Below, in pieces: positions 17,438 through 25,344 of a DNA stretch of 64,000 nucleotides. The position numbers were made by a program, and so were the translations under genes. The notes below the pieces were generated by a model that was not told the origin of the DNA, made no database searches, and saw only the letters and a list, made by a program, of their open reading frames with translations. The DNA is taken from contig JBFXFT010000002.1 in assembly GCA_050178795.1 (NCBI GenBank), positions 102,267 through 166,266 on the forward strand, given 5' to 3'. The DNA comes from STF1-184 sp050178795. GTDB taxonomy: Bacteria; Bacillota; Clostridia; Christensenellales; UBA1242. The number at the start of each line of letters is the position of its first letter. Within the stretch, counting starts at the first letter, position 1.

Positions 17438-18568
17438 TTGAAAAATAAAGACCACAACATAAAATTAAAGTTTTCTAAAATGCGAATAGTTATTTTTATT
17501 ATATTATTGACTGCCTTAATCGGCAGTCTGTTTTATACAGAGCAAATAGAAACATTGATAAATGTGGGATATTCAAATAACGGCGCAGTGTTAGACGAAA
17601 ATGGTTTAGTCGTTCATTTTGTAAATGTCGGTCAAGGTGACGGCATTGTAATTGAACTACCTGATGATAAAACAATGATAATAGATGGTGGACCAACTTC
17701 AAGCGCTGATGATTTAATAGACTATATTGACAATAACGTATTTGATAGTGGGACTTCAACTTTTGACTATATGGTTTTAACTCATAGTGATGCAGACCAC
17801 ATAGGTGCAATAGACGAAATACTAGGTGCTTACCAAGTAAACAATATTTACAGACCTAAAATCTATGCTACTTACGAGAACATTGCAGATGGCTATGAAA
17901 CAATAGAGACCGCACCTAATGGCACAAAAAGTACAGACACTTTAACCTATTACAAGGCAATAGATGCAGTATTAAATGAGCCTAACTGCGACATATATTT
18001 TACGGACGAAATTTGTGGCACCTCTATAAACGGTGGAAGTGGAGCAAATAGTTATAGCATAACTTTTTTGTCTCCTAGTCAAAGTTATTACAGCGACACA
18101 AACGAATATTCGCCAATTATGGTGTTAGAGTATAATGGAAAAACAATGATGTTTACAGGGGACGCACCAATAAGCAGTGAAGAGGAAGTTTTAAATAATT
18201 ACACTTTAGGACACATTGACCTTTTAAAACTCGGTCATCACGGCAGCGACACTTCAACAGGGACTGAATTACTTAGTGCAATAACTCCAACCTATGCAAT
18301 AATATCTGTCGGCGCTAACAACTCTTACGGGCACCCAAGCGAGGAGACAATAAACAGGTTACTTTACAGTGGCGTTTTAAGAGAGGACATTTTTAGGACA
18401 GATGAAAACGGAAATATTGTGGCGAATGTTAATATTCTTGGAGACATAAATATTTTTGTGCAAGTAGACAGTTTACCAACCTATATTGAATGGGAATACG
18501 TTGCAGGCACTTTAATTGTAATTGCATTTTGGTTATGCTTTTCCGATTCTAAAAAATTTAATTTTTAA
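17438..18568 (+). CDS. ComEC-like metallo-beta-lactamase-fold hydrolase
   Basis: A 376-residue protein starting with TTG behind TGAGGAG. A membrane helix at about 13-28 is followed by a metallo-beta-lactamase domain beginning HFVNVGQGDGIVIELP (about 53-68), the metal motif H116-S-D118-A-D120-H121, GDAP, and LKLGHHGSDTST (about 263-275), which are marks of the ComEC C-terminal type. A second hydrophobic stretch near 350-370 closes the protein. The competence channel domain of ComEC is absent, so a stand-alone nuclease or phosphodiesterase facing outside is more likely than DNA uptake. Translationally close to the patatin gene. Confidence 0.8.
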   Translation: MKNKDHNIKLKFSKMRIVIFIILLTALIGSLFYTEQIETLINVGYSNNGAVLDENGLVVHFVNVGQGDGIVIELPDDKTMIIDGGPTSSADDLIDYIDNNVFDSGTSTFDYMVLTHSDADHIGAIDEILGAYQVNNIYRPKIYATYENIADGYETIETAPNGTKSTDTLTYYKAIDAVLNEPNCDIYFTDEICGTSINGGSGANSYSITFLSPSQSYYSDTNEYSPIMVLEYNGKTMMFTGDAPISSEEEVLNNYTLGHIDLLKLGHHGSDTSTGTELLSAITPTYAIISVGANNSYGHPSEETINRLLYSGVLREDIFRTDENGNIVANVNILGDINIFVQVDSLPTYIEWEYVAGTLIVIAFWLCFSDSKKFNF

Positions 18569-18584
18569 ATTATAGTTTTACAAC

Positions 18585-18615
18585 AAAAGACGAGTTAATT
18601 TGACTCGTCTTTTTA
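18585..18615 (+). terminator. Terminator after MBL gene
   Basis: AAAAGACGAGT/ACTCGTCTTTT stem with a T tail. Confidence 0.9.
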
Positions 18616-18706
18616 ATTGTTCTAATTTCAAAACTATTTTAAAAGGCAAGCGTTTTGATAAAAGTTTTTTTATTTTTTAAAATTTTGTGCAAATTAGACA
18701 AAAAAA

Positions 18707-18722
18707 CAACAATATATAGTGC
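18707..18722. promoter_or_regulatory. NrdR box 1 upstream of nrdD
   Basis: CAACAATATATAGTGC matches the NrdR box ACACWATATATWGTGT at 13 of 16 positions. The second box starts 33 bases downstream, about three helical turns, as known for paired NrdR boxes. Confidence 0.7.
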
Positions 18723-18736
18723 AATGATAAAACAGT

Positions 18737-18765
18737 TTGACACAACATATTGTATATGTTATTTT
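18737..18765 (+). promoter_or_regulatory. nrdDG promoter
   Basis: TTGACA, 17 bases, TATTTT with TGT before the -10. The -35 overlaps NrdR box 2, the arrangement expected for repression. Confidence 0.65.
18740..18755. promoter_or_regulatory. NrdR box 2 on the nrdD -35
   Basis: ACACAACATATTGTAT matches the NrdR box at 14 of 16 positions and covers the end of the -35 element. Confidence 0.7.
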
Positions 18766-18803
18766 AATAGTACTCGCTAAAATTTTCAACAAAGGGGTTT
18801 AAT

Positions 18804-20897
18804 ATGGTACTTAAAGTTTTAAAAAGAGATGGCACAGAGGAAAAGTATGACAGGGCAAAAATAGCCAACGCTATTTTTAAAGCAGCACAAGCATGCGGTG
18901 GTTCAAATAGAGAGCAAGCCGAAAATTTGGCACTACAAGTTGAGGAAATAATTTTTAAAGATTTTGATGGAAAGATTCCTACAGTAGAGCAAATACAAAA
19001 TACCGTTGAGCGTGTTTTAATAAAAAATAGGCACGCAAAGACCGCAAAGGCTTTTATTCTATATAGGGAAAAGCGTAAAGAAGCGCGTGAAAATAACGCG
19101 TTAATTGGTGCCACTATTAACCTTTTTGAAAACTACTTAAAAGAGACAGATTGGGCAATAAAAGAAAACGCAAATATGCAAAAGAGCGTTGCAGGTCTTA
19201 ACAACTATGTTCGTGAGGCTTTTACTAAACACTATTGGTTAAACGAAGTGTACCCAGTAGAGGTTTGTGAGGCACATTTAAGTGGTGACCTACACTTACA
19301 CGATTTAGGCTTTTTTGGTGGATACTGCGCAGGTTGGGATTTGCGCGCCATACTAACCGAGGGGTTTACTGGTGTTAGAGGTAAAATATCATCTAGCCCT
19401 CCAAAGCACCTAAGGGCACTTTTAGGTCAAATTGTAAATGCAACATTCACTTTGCAAGGCGAAACGGCAGGAGCACAAGCATGGAGCAGTTTTGACACAT
19501 ATTGTGCGCCCTTTATTAGGGCTGATGAGCTTAGTTATAAGCAAGTTAAACAAGCAATGCAAGAATTTATTTTTAACCTTAATGTGCCTACAAGGGTAGG
19601 TTTTCAGGCGCCGTTTAGCAATTTAACCTTTGATATTAAAGCGCCAAAGACATTAAAAGATCAATCTGTAATTATTGGCGGTATGCCACAAGATACTACT
19701 TATGGCGACTATCAAGCAGAAATGGATATGTTAAATAAAGCCTTTTGTGAAGTTATGTTAGCAGGAGACGCACAAGGCAGAGTCTTTACCTTTCCAATTC
19801 CTACGCTTAACATAACAAAGGACATAGACTGGAACAGCGAAGTTATTGACGCATTTATGGAGATAACTGCAAAGTATGGCATTCCTTATTTTGCTAACTA
19901 CATAAATAGCGACTTAAACCCAGAGGACGCCGTTTCTATGTGTTGCAGGCTAAGGCTAGATGTAAGCGAACTTAAAAAGCGCGGTGGCGGTCTATTTGGC
20001 TCCAATCCGCTTACTGGTTCAATTGGCGTTGTTACTTTAAACATGCCAAGAATAGGCTATTTAGCAAAAACTGAGGAAGAATTTTTAAACAGAGTTGGCA
20101 GACTTTGCGACATAGCAAAGGAAAGCCTTGAAATAAAGCGTAAAATTATTGAAGAGCAAACAGTAAATGGGCTTTATCCTTATTCTGCTTTCTATTTAAA
20201 GGACATCAAGTTAAAAACAGGTCACTATTGGAGCAATCACTTTAATACAATTGGTCTAGTTGGTATGAATGAAGCACTACTCAACTTTATGCATAAAGAT
20301 ATTACTACCGATGAAGGCGTTGAATTTGCAAAAAAAGTACTTTTATATATGCGCGATAAGATGAAAGAATACCAAGAAGAAACAGGACATCAATACAACT
20401 TGGAGGCAACTCCTGCCGAGGGCACAACAGCAAGGCTAGCAAGGCTAGACAAAAAGCGCTTTCCAAAAATTATTACCGCTGGCGACAATGAGGTTTATTA
20501 CACCAATTCAACTCAAGTGCCAGTAGAATTCACGGACGACATTTTTGAGGTTGTAAGGCTACAAGATGGGCTACAAACGCTATATACTGGCGGTACCGTG
20601 TTGCACTTATACCTAGGCGAAAGAGTTGATAATAAAGAGGTTTGCAAGTCTTTAATTAAAAAGATATTTACGACTTCTAAAATGCCTTATGTATCAATTA
20701 CTCCAACATTTAGTGTTTGCAAAAACCATGGCTACATTTCAGGAGAACACTTTAAATGCCCTGAATGTGGCGAACAAACAGAGGTCTGGTCTAGGGTTGT
20801 GGGTTATTTAAGAAACGTGCAAGATTTTAATGCAAATAAGCAAGAAGAGTATATGAATCGCGTCAAGTTTAAAATAAAAGAGGAACAATTGATTTAA
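18804..20897 (+). CDS. nrdD: Anaerobic (class III) ribonucleoside-triphosphate reductase
   Basis: A 697-residue glycyl-radical enzyme making deoxynucleotides from NTPs without oxygen. Residues 1-95 are an ATP-cone (VLKRDGTEEKYDRAKI), the allosteric domain that senses ATP/dATP. The barrel carries HLHDLGFFGGYCAGWDL and SMCCRLRLD. The C-terminus has the zinc site C-x-NHGYISGEHFKCPECGE and the glycyl-radical loop RVVGYLRNVQDFN. Start ATG follows AAAGGGG. Two NrdR boxes at the promoter indicate control by NrdR, whose gene lies at 59.6 kb. The stop overlaps the nrdG start by one base. Confidence 0.96.
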   Translation: MVLKVLKRDGTEEKYDRAKIANAIFKAAQACGGSNREQAENLALQVEEIIFKDFDGKIPTVEQIQNTVERVLIKNRHAKTAKAFILYREKRKEARENNALIGATINLFENYLKETDWAIKENANMQKSVAGLNNYVREAFTKHYWLNEVYPVEVCEAHLSGDLHLHDLGFFGGYCAGWDLRAILTEGFTGVRGKISSSPPKHLRALLGQIVNATFTLQGETAGAQAWSSFDTYCAPFIRADELSYKQVKQAMQEFIFNLNVPTRVGFQAPFSNLTFDIKAPKTLKDQSVIIGGMPQDTTYGDYQAEMDMLNKAFCEVMLAGDAQGRVFTFPIPTLNITKDIDWNSEVIDAFMEITAKYGIPYFANYINSDLNPEDAVSMCCRLRLDVSELKKRGGGLFGSNPLTGSIGVVTLNMPRIGYLAKTEEEFLNRVGRLCDIAKESLEIKRKIIEEQTVNGLYPYSAFYLKDIKLKTGHYWSNHFNTIGLVGMNEALLNFMHKDITTDEGVEFAKKVLLYMRDKMKEYQEETGHQYNLEATPAEGTTARLARLDKKRFPKIITAGDNEVYYTNSTQVPVEFTDDIFEVVRLQDGLQTLYTGGTVLHLYLGERVDNKEVCKSLIKKIFTTSKMPYVSITPTFSVCKNHGYISGEHFKCPECGEQTEVWSRVVGYLRNVQDFNANKQEEYMNRVKFKIKEEQLI

Positions 20898-21577
20898 TGA
20901 AAATAGCAGGATTTATTAAAAATTCTTTAATAGATTATAAAGACAAAATTTGCACCACGGTGTTTACATCGGGGTGCAATATGAACTGCTGGTATTGTCA
21001 AAATTACGAACTTTTAGATGGTAAACATAAGGACTATTACTCCGAAGTTATGGCGTTTTTAAATAAAAGAATAGGGCAAATAGACGCCGTAACAATAAGC
21101 GGTGGCGAGCCAACAATACAAAGAGATTTAGAAAACTTTGTTAGAGAGGTAAAAGCCCTTGGTTTTTTAGTAAAATTAGACACCAATGGACTAAGACCAG
21201 ATGTTTTAGAAGACCTGCTACGAAAAAATTTGTTAGATTATGTGGCTATGGATGTTAAAGCACCTTTTGAACAATATAGCCAAGTTACAGGCATTCAAAT
21301 AAACATAGAAAAGTTAAAAAACAGCATAGAAATTTTAAAAAACTCTAAAATTGACTACGAATTTAGGACTACTTTTTCACCAGACCTAACACTTGAAGAC
21401 ATTAAACAGATAGGGGTTATTGTAAAGGGTGCAAAAAACTTTAGTTTGCAAGCATATAGACAAAGTGGCAAAACAACAACAAATGTCAATATATTGCCAC
21501 ATAAACCAAGTATAATTAACGAGGGGTATGAAATTATTAAACAATATGTGCCAAATGCAAAGTTAAAGGGCATATAA
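20897..21577 (+). CDS. nrdG: Anaerobic ribonucleotide reductase activating protein
   Basis: A 226-residue radical SAM enzyme that makes the glycyl radical on NrdD. The cluster motif is C27-NMN-C31-WY-C34, followed by the GGEP motif (SGGEPTIQ, about 73-80) and LDTNG. It is the longer NrdG form (about 220-230 residues). The ATG overlaps the nrdD TAA, so translation is coupled. Confidence 0.93.
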   Translation: MKIAGFIKNSLIDYKDKICTTVFTSGCNMNCWYCQNYELLDGKHKDYYSEVMAFLNKRIGQIDAVTISGGEPTIQRDLENFVREVKALGFLVKLDTNGLRPDVLEDLLRKNLLDYVAMDVKAPFEQYSQVTGIQINIEKLKNSIEILKNSKIDYEFRTTFSPDLTLEDIKQIGVIVKGAKNFSLQAYRQSGKTTTNVNILPHKPSIINEGYEIIKQYVPNAKLKGI

Positions 21578-21578
21578 T

Positions 21579-21608
21579 AAACAGTTTTAAAAACTGTTTT
21601 TTGTTTTA
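21579..21608 (+). terminator. Terminator after nrdG
   Basis: AAACAGTTTT/AAAACTGTTT stem followed by T-rich sequence. Confidence 0.85.
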
Positions 21609-21626
21609 TTTGATGTTTATATTCGT

Positions 21627-21654
21627 TTGTTAAATATATTAAAAAATGGTATGA
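21627..21654 (+). promoter_or_regulatory. Promoter of shikimate-kinase-like gene and tkt
   Basis: TTGTTA, 16 bases, TATGAT. It places the transcript start near 21661 and so favours the TTG start at 21687. Confidence 0.5.
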
Positions 21655-21686
21655 TTTTTATAGAAACTTACGAGAGGTATTGTTCT

Positions 21687-22190
21687 TTGGAAAGTAATAT
21701 TACGCTTTTAATGCCGCTAAACAATTATAAGAAAAAAATCATCAAACTTTTAGCGAACAAACTAGATATGTTTTATGTTGATGTTGAGGAACTTTTGGAG
21801 TTTGATATAATTGACAAGGATAAGGCTGTGTTAACGGCAGGACAAGATTATGTCAATAAACTAGAAAATAAACTAGTTAAAACGGTTTCTGAGTATAACA
21901 ATACAATAATTACTTTGCCATACTCACTTTTAAATAAGACCACTCATTTTAATAGACTAAAAGATAATAGCATAATAATAGGGGTAAGTTTTTCGCAAGA
22001 AGACTATTTTAAACTTCTAAAAAAGGAAAAAACTTTAACCGAAAACCAAATAAAACTTGAAAAAGTGGTTTTTAATGAAAGAAATGAGCTGATGAAAAAT
22101 ATGAGCGAGCTTTTTATTGAGTGCGATACGACAATTCAAAGAGATGTAATAAGGCAAATACTACTCGCTATTGATAGGTATTATAATTAA
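21687..22190 (+). CDS. Degenerate shikimate-kinase-like protein lacking the P-loop
   Basis: The 167-residue product lines up in pattern with shikimate kinase: beta-strand ITLLMPL, then N-N-Y-K-K-K where the kinase has GSGKST, helix IIKLLANKLDMFYVDVEELLEFD (kinase: FxDxDxxIE), a GQDYVNKLENKLV helix, TIITLPYSLLN at the place of the ATGGG loop, and IIIGVSFSQEDYFKLLKK. The Walker A glycines and Ser/Thr are missing, so phosphotransfer by the usual route is unlikely. Start chosen as TTG 21687, 9 bases after AGAGG; ATG 21651 is an alternative but overlaps the predicted -10. Transketolase follows after 14 bases, suggesting a common mRNA. Function unknown; the family call is by eye. Confidence 0.6.
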   Translation: MESNITLLMPLNNYKKKIIKLLANKLDMFYVDVEELLEFDIIDKDKAVLTAGQDYVNKLENKLVKTVSEYNNTIITLPYSLLNKTTHFNRLKDNSIIIGVSFSQEDYFKLLKKEKTLTENQIKLEKVVFNERNELMKNMSELFIECDTTIQRDVIRQILLAIDRYYN

Positions 22191-22204
22191 AAAAGAGGTT
22201 TTGT

Positions 22205-24181
22205 ATGGATATTAGACAAAAAGCAGTAAATACTTTACGCTTACTTAGTTTGGATCAAATTGAAAGGGCAAATTCTGGTCACCCTGGCATAGCGCTAGGA
22301 AGTGCCCCAATACTATTTACGCTATATAACAGCGTTATGAATTATGACTATAAAGACCCAAAATATATAAATAGAGACAGATTTGTACTAAGTGCAGGAC
22401 ATGGCAGCGCACTGCTTTATAGTACTTTACATATGTTTGGTTTTAACATAACAAAAGATGACTTAATGAATTTTAGACAAATAAATAGCGTTACACCCGG
22501 TCATCCAGAATATGATTTAAGTAGAGGAATAGAAACTTCAACTGGACCACTTGGTCAAGGCATTAGTAACGCAGTTGGTATGGCTATTGCAGAAAAACAT
22601 ATGGCAAGTATTTTTAATAAACCAGACTATGAAATTTTTAATAATAACATTTACTGCTTGGCTGGCGATGGTTGTTTGATGGAAGGAATATCAAATGAGG
22701 CATTAAGCCTTGCTGGAACTCTATGTTTAGACAATTTAATTTTAATTTACGATAGCAACAAAATTAGCCTTGAAGGCTCAACAGAACTATCTTTTACTGA
22801 GGACACAAAAAGTAAATTTGAAGCACTAGGTTTTAATGTTTTAAATGTTGAAGATGTAAACAATTTGGACGAACTTGAAAGCGTTTTAAACGAGGCAAAA
22901 AATTTAAAAGGCAAACCAAAACTAGTAATAGTGAATACTCAAATTGGCTATGGTTCTGACCTTGTAGGGAGCGAAAAAGTACATGGTACACCTCTATCAA
23001 AAGAGCAAATTGAACGGGTAAAACGCAACCTAAGTTTTGAACATAACAGTTTTGAAATCTCAGATGAAGTTGCAAAATTTATTGCAAAAAGTCAAAAAAA
23101 TAGTGAAAAAAGCGTGCAAAACTGGCAAAAACTGCTAAAAAACTATGAAAAAGAGCATTTTGAGGCATATAAAGAGTTACAAAGGTTTTTAAATTATTCA
23201 TATAATAGTGTGGCAGTAGACTTTTTAAAAACGCTAAAAATTGATGAAACTTTAAGCATGAGAGATATGGCTCATACAGCGCTAAAAAATTTAAAATTAA
23301 GTCTACCAAATTTAATTGGTGGCAGTGCAGATGTTGCACCAAGTACTAAAGCGTTTATTGAAAATGGTGGGTCATATTCTAAAAATGATTACAGTGGAAA
23401 AAACATTCATTTTGGTGTTAGGGAACATGCAATGGCAGGAATCATAAATGGCATTTATCTTTATGGCGGACTAAGAAGTTTCGGATCAACATATATGGCA
23501 TTTACAGATTATATGAAAGGTGCAATGAGACTTAGCGCACTTATGAGTTTGCCTATTATTTATTACATTACACACGATAGTGTTTTAATTGGACAAGATG
23601 GTCCAACTCATGAGCCAGTAGAACAATTAATTTCTTTAAGGGCTATGCCAAATATGAATGTGTTTAGGCCATGTAACAGTAAAGAAGTTTTAGCAAGTTT
23701 TATTACAGGAATTGAAAGTAGTAATCCAACGACCATTGTGCTTTCAAAAAGCAAAATTAAAGCAGTGGAGAGATCGGTTGAAGATGCACTAAAAGGCGGT
23801 TATGTTTTAAGTAAGGAAAATAAAACATTAGAATTAATTATTATTGCCACTGGAAGTGAGGTTGAACTAGCGCTACAAGCCAAAACAGAACTTGAAGCAC
23901 TTGAAATAGGCGTGAGAGTTGTAAGTTTACCTTGTTTTGAACTGTTTGATAAACAAGATGCTGCATATAAAAACAGTGTTTTACCTAAAAATGTAACCAA
24001 CCGCATTGCAGTTGAGGCTGGAAGTGACTATAGTTTTTACAAATATGTGGGTAGTGAGGGCAAAATACTAGGGGTAACCACCTTTGGTTATAGTGGTAAA
24101 GAGCAAGATGTGGCTAAAAAAATGGGGTTAACTACAGAGCACATTGTAAAAATGGCAAAGAGTATGTTAAAAATAAAATAA
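22205..24181 (+). CDS. tkt: Transketolase
   Basis: A 658-residue thiamine-diphosphate enzyme of the non-oxidative pentose phosphate pathway. Marks: NSGHPGIALG near residue 25, GPLGQG, the ThDP motif GDGCLMEGISNE with the later N, the pyrimidine domain with FGVREHAMAGI and catalytic Glu, and HDSVLIGQDGPTHEP. Full length, both substrate halves fused. Starts behind AAAAGAGG 14 bases after the shikimate-kinase-like gene, and ends at a two-way terminator. Confidence 0.96.
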   Translation: MDIRQKAVNTLRLLSLDQIERANSGHPGIALGSAPILFTLYNSVMNYDYKDPKYINRDRFVLSAGHGSALLYSTLHMFGFNITKDDLMNFRQINSVTPGHPEYDLSRGIETSTGPLGQGISNAVGMAIAEKHMASIFNKPDYEIFNNNIYCLAGDGCLMEGISNEALSLAGTLCLDNLILIYDSNKISLEGSTELSFTEDTKSKFEALGFNVLNVEDVNNLDELESVLNEAKNLKGKPKLVIVNTQIGYGSDLVGSEKVHGTPLSKEQIERVKRNLSFEHNSFEISDEVAKFIAKSQKNSEKSVQNWQKLLKNYEKEHFEAYKELQRFLNYSYNSVAVDFLKTLKIDETLSMRDMAHTALKNLKLSLPNLIGGSADVAPSTKAFIENGGSYSKNDYSGKNIHFGVREHAMAGIINGIYLYGGLRSFGSTYMAFTDYMKGAMRLSALMSLPIIYYITHDSVLIGQDGPTHEPVEQLISLRAMPNMNVFRPCNSKEVLASFITGIESSNPTTIVLSKSKIKAVERSVEDALKGGYVLSKENKTLELIIIATGSEVELALQAKTELEALEIGVRVVSLPCFELFDKQDAAYKNSVLPKNVTNRIAVEAGSDYSFYKYVGSEGKILGVTTFGYSGKEQDVAKKMGLTTEHIVKMAKSMLKIK

Positions 24182-24197
24182 CATACTAATAAAATAA

Positions 24198-24233
24198 AAA
24201 AAAGCAGTACAAATTCGTACTGCTTTTGTTTTA
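24198..24233. terminator. Bidirectional terminator between tkt and DMT gene
   Basis: AAAAGCAGTAC/GTACTGCTTTT stem with A run before and T run after, serving the convergent genes. Confidence 0.9.
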
Positions 24234-24241
24234 ATATAGGT

Positions 24242-25090
24242 TTATAAAATAGAAATTATTATTCCTGCCACTGCAATTAATACACCAAGGAGTTTTTTAA
24301 GTGTCATTTTTTCGGTTTTTAGTACTAAAGCGATTATAAAGATAATAATTGGGGCAAGGGAAGCAATGACTTCTGTTGAAAATACTCCAATTGAATCTAT
24401 TGCCAAGGTTTTTCCAGTGTTTACTAAAATGGAGAGTAGACCTGCGCTTTCTATTAACAACAAGGTTTTAAAACTTATTGGCTTTTTGTTTTCGGTTGCA
24501 GGCTGTTTTTTAATGATATTTAGTACATTATAGAATATTACTATTAATATTATTGATAAAGTAATGTAAATACTGGTTGAAAAATAATTGTTTTCTAGGC
24601 TGTATTCTAGTAAATATGAGTAAAACATACTCAAAAACGGCATAATTATTGCCAGTAAGACGCCTTGTAATGAATTCTTTTTGTCTTTGCTGGAGTTTAG
24701 TTCATCTATTGTTACAAGTATTCCGCCTATAAAACATAGAATTACACCTATAATTTTTAAGTAAGTTATGACTGAACCGAATATTAACCCAAGTATAATT
24801 AACCAAAATAATCTGGTCTGACCTATAATTGTGTGAGTGGTCGCATCAATTTTTGAAAGGCTACTGAGTGATATTAATTGTTGCGTTGTAAGAATTATTA
24901 AAATTACTGCAAGTAGAAATATGCCCTCTTTTGCTATAAAATAATCGCTCATAAAAAAATATATTAATAGGGGAATTAGTCCTAGTAAATATTTTTTAGA
25001 CAAATAATCTATTGGTTTTATGGTCTTTAAAACAGCCTTGTTTAAGGTTACTTCAAAGGAGTAAGAAAGTGTTCTAATTAGTGCCCACAT
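24242..25090 (-). CDS. DMT/EamA-type membrane transporter
   Basis: A 282-residue protein with about ten hydrophobic helices in two halves, as in the drug/metabolite transporter (EamA) superfamily. The inner-repeat feature is seen in the near-C-terminal segment LAPIIIFIIALVLKTEKMTLKKLLGVLIAVAGIIIS, very typical of EamA second halves, and ILGLIFGSVITYLKIIGVILCFIGGILV in the first. Substrate cannot be predicted. GAGGA lies before the ATG. It is read from its own promoter after the nifJ terminator. Confidence 0.85.
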   Translation of the reverse strand: MWALIRTLSYSFEVTLNKAVLKTIKPIDYLSKKYLLGLIPLLIYFFMSDYFIAKEGIFLLAVILIILTTQQLISLSSLSKIDATTHTIIGQTRLFWLIILGLIFGSVITYLKIIGVILCFIGGILVTIDELNSSKDKKNSLQGVLLAIIMPFLSMFYSYLLEYSLENNYFSTSIYITLSIILIVIFYNVLNIIKKQPATENKKPISFKTLLLIESAGLLSILVNTGKTLAIDSIGVFSTEVIASLAPIIIFIIALVLKTEKMTLKKLLGVLIAVAGIIISIL

Positions 25091-25120
25091 AAGTTTTCCT
25101 CGTCATTAATATGTAATTTA

Positions 25121-25151
25121 ATTATAACATATAATTATGTTAATACATCAA
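25121..25151 (-). promoter_or_regulatory. Putative promoter of DMT transporter gene
   Basis: On the minus strand TATAAT with TGT before it; a TTGATG -35 is at the long spacing of 19. Inverted repeat AACATA-N4-TATGTT lies in the spacer. Confidence 0.5.
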
Positions 25152-25295
25152 AAATATGCGTTTTTTAATCGATTTTTAACAAAAAATAGCGTTTTTTACA
25201 CATTTTTTAGCATTTACGCTCAGTTTTTGCATTTTTTAAAAACAATTTTATAATATGTTTTAATTTATTATGAGTAAGATTTTAACATAAAATTT

Positions 25296-25335
25296 TAAAA
25301 AACAAAAGGGTGATATTTTAAAAATTCACCCTTCT
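25296..25335 (-). terminator. Terminator after nifJ
   Basis: On the minus strand AAGGGTGA/TCACCCTT stem followed by a T-rich tail. Confidence 0.85.
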
Positions 25336-25344
25336 ATTTTAACT

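Noticed and set aside
21651..21686. ATG 21651 as start of the shikimate-kinase-like gene
   Set aside because: It overlaps the predicted -10, lacks a ribosome site, and the extra residues do not add to the fold; kept only as an alternative.
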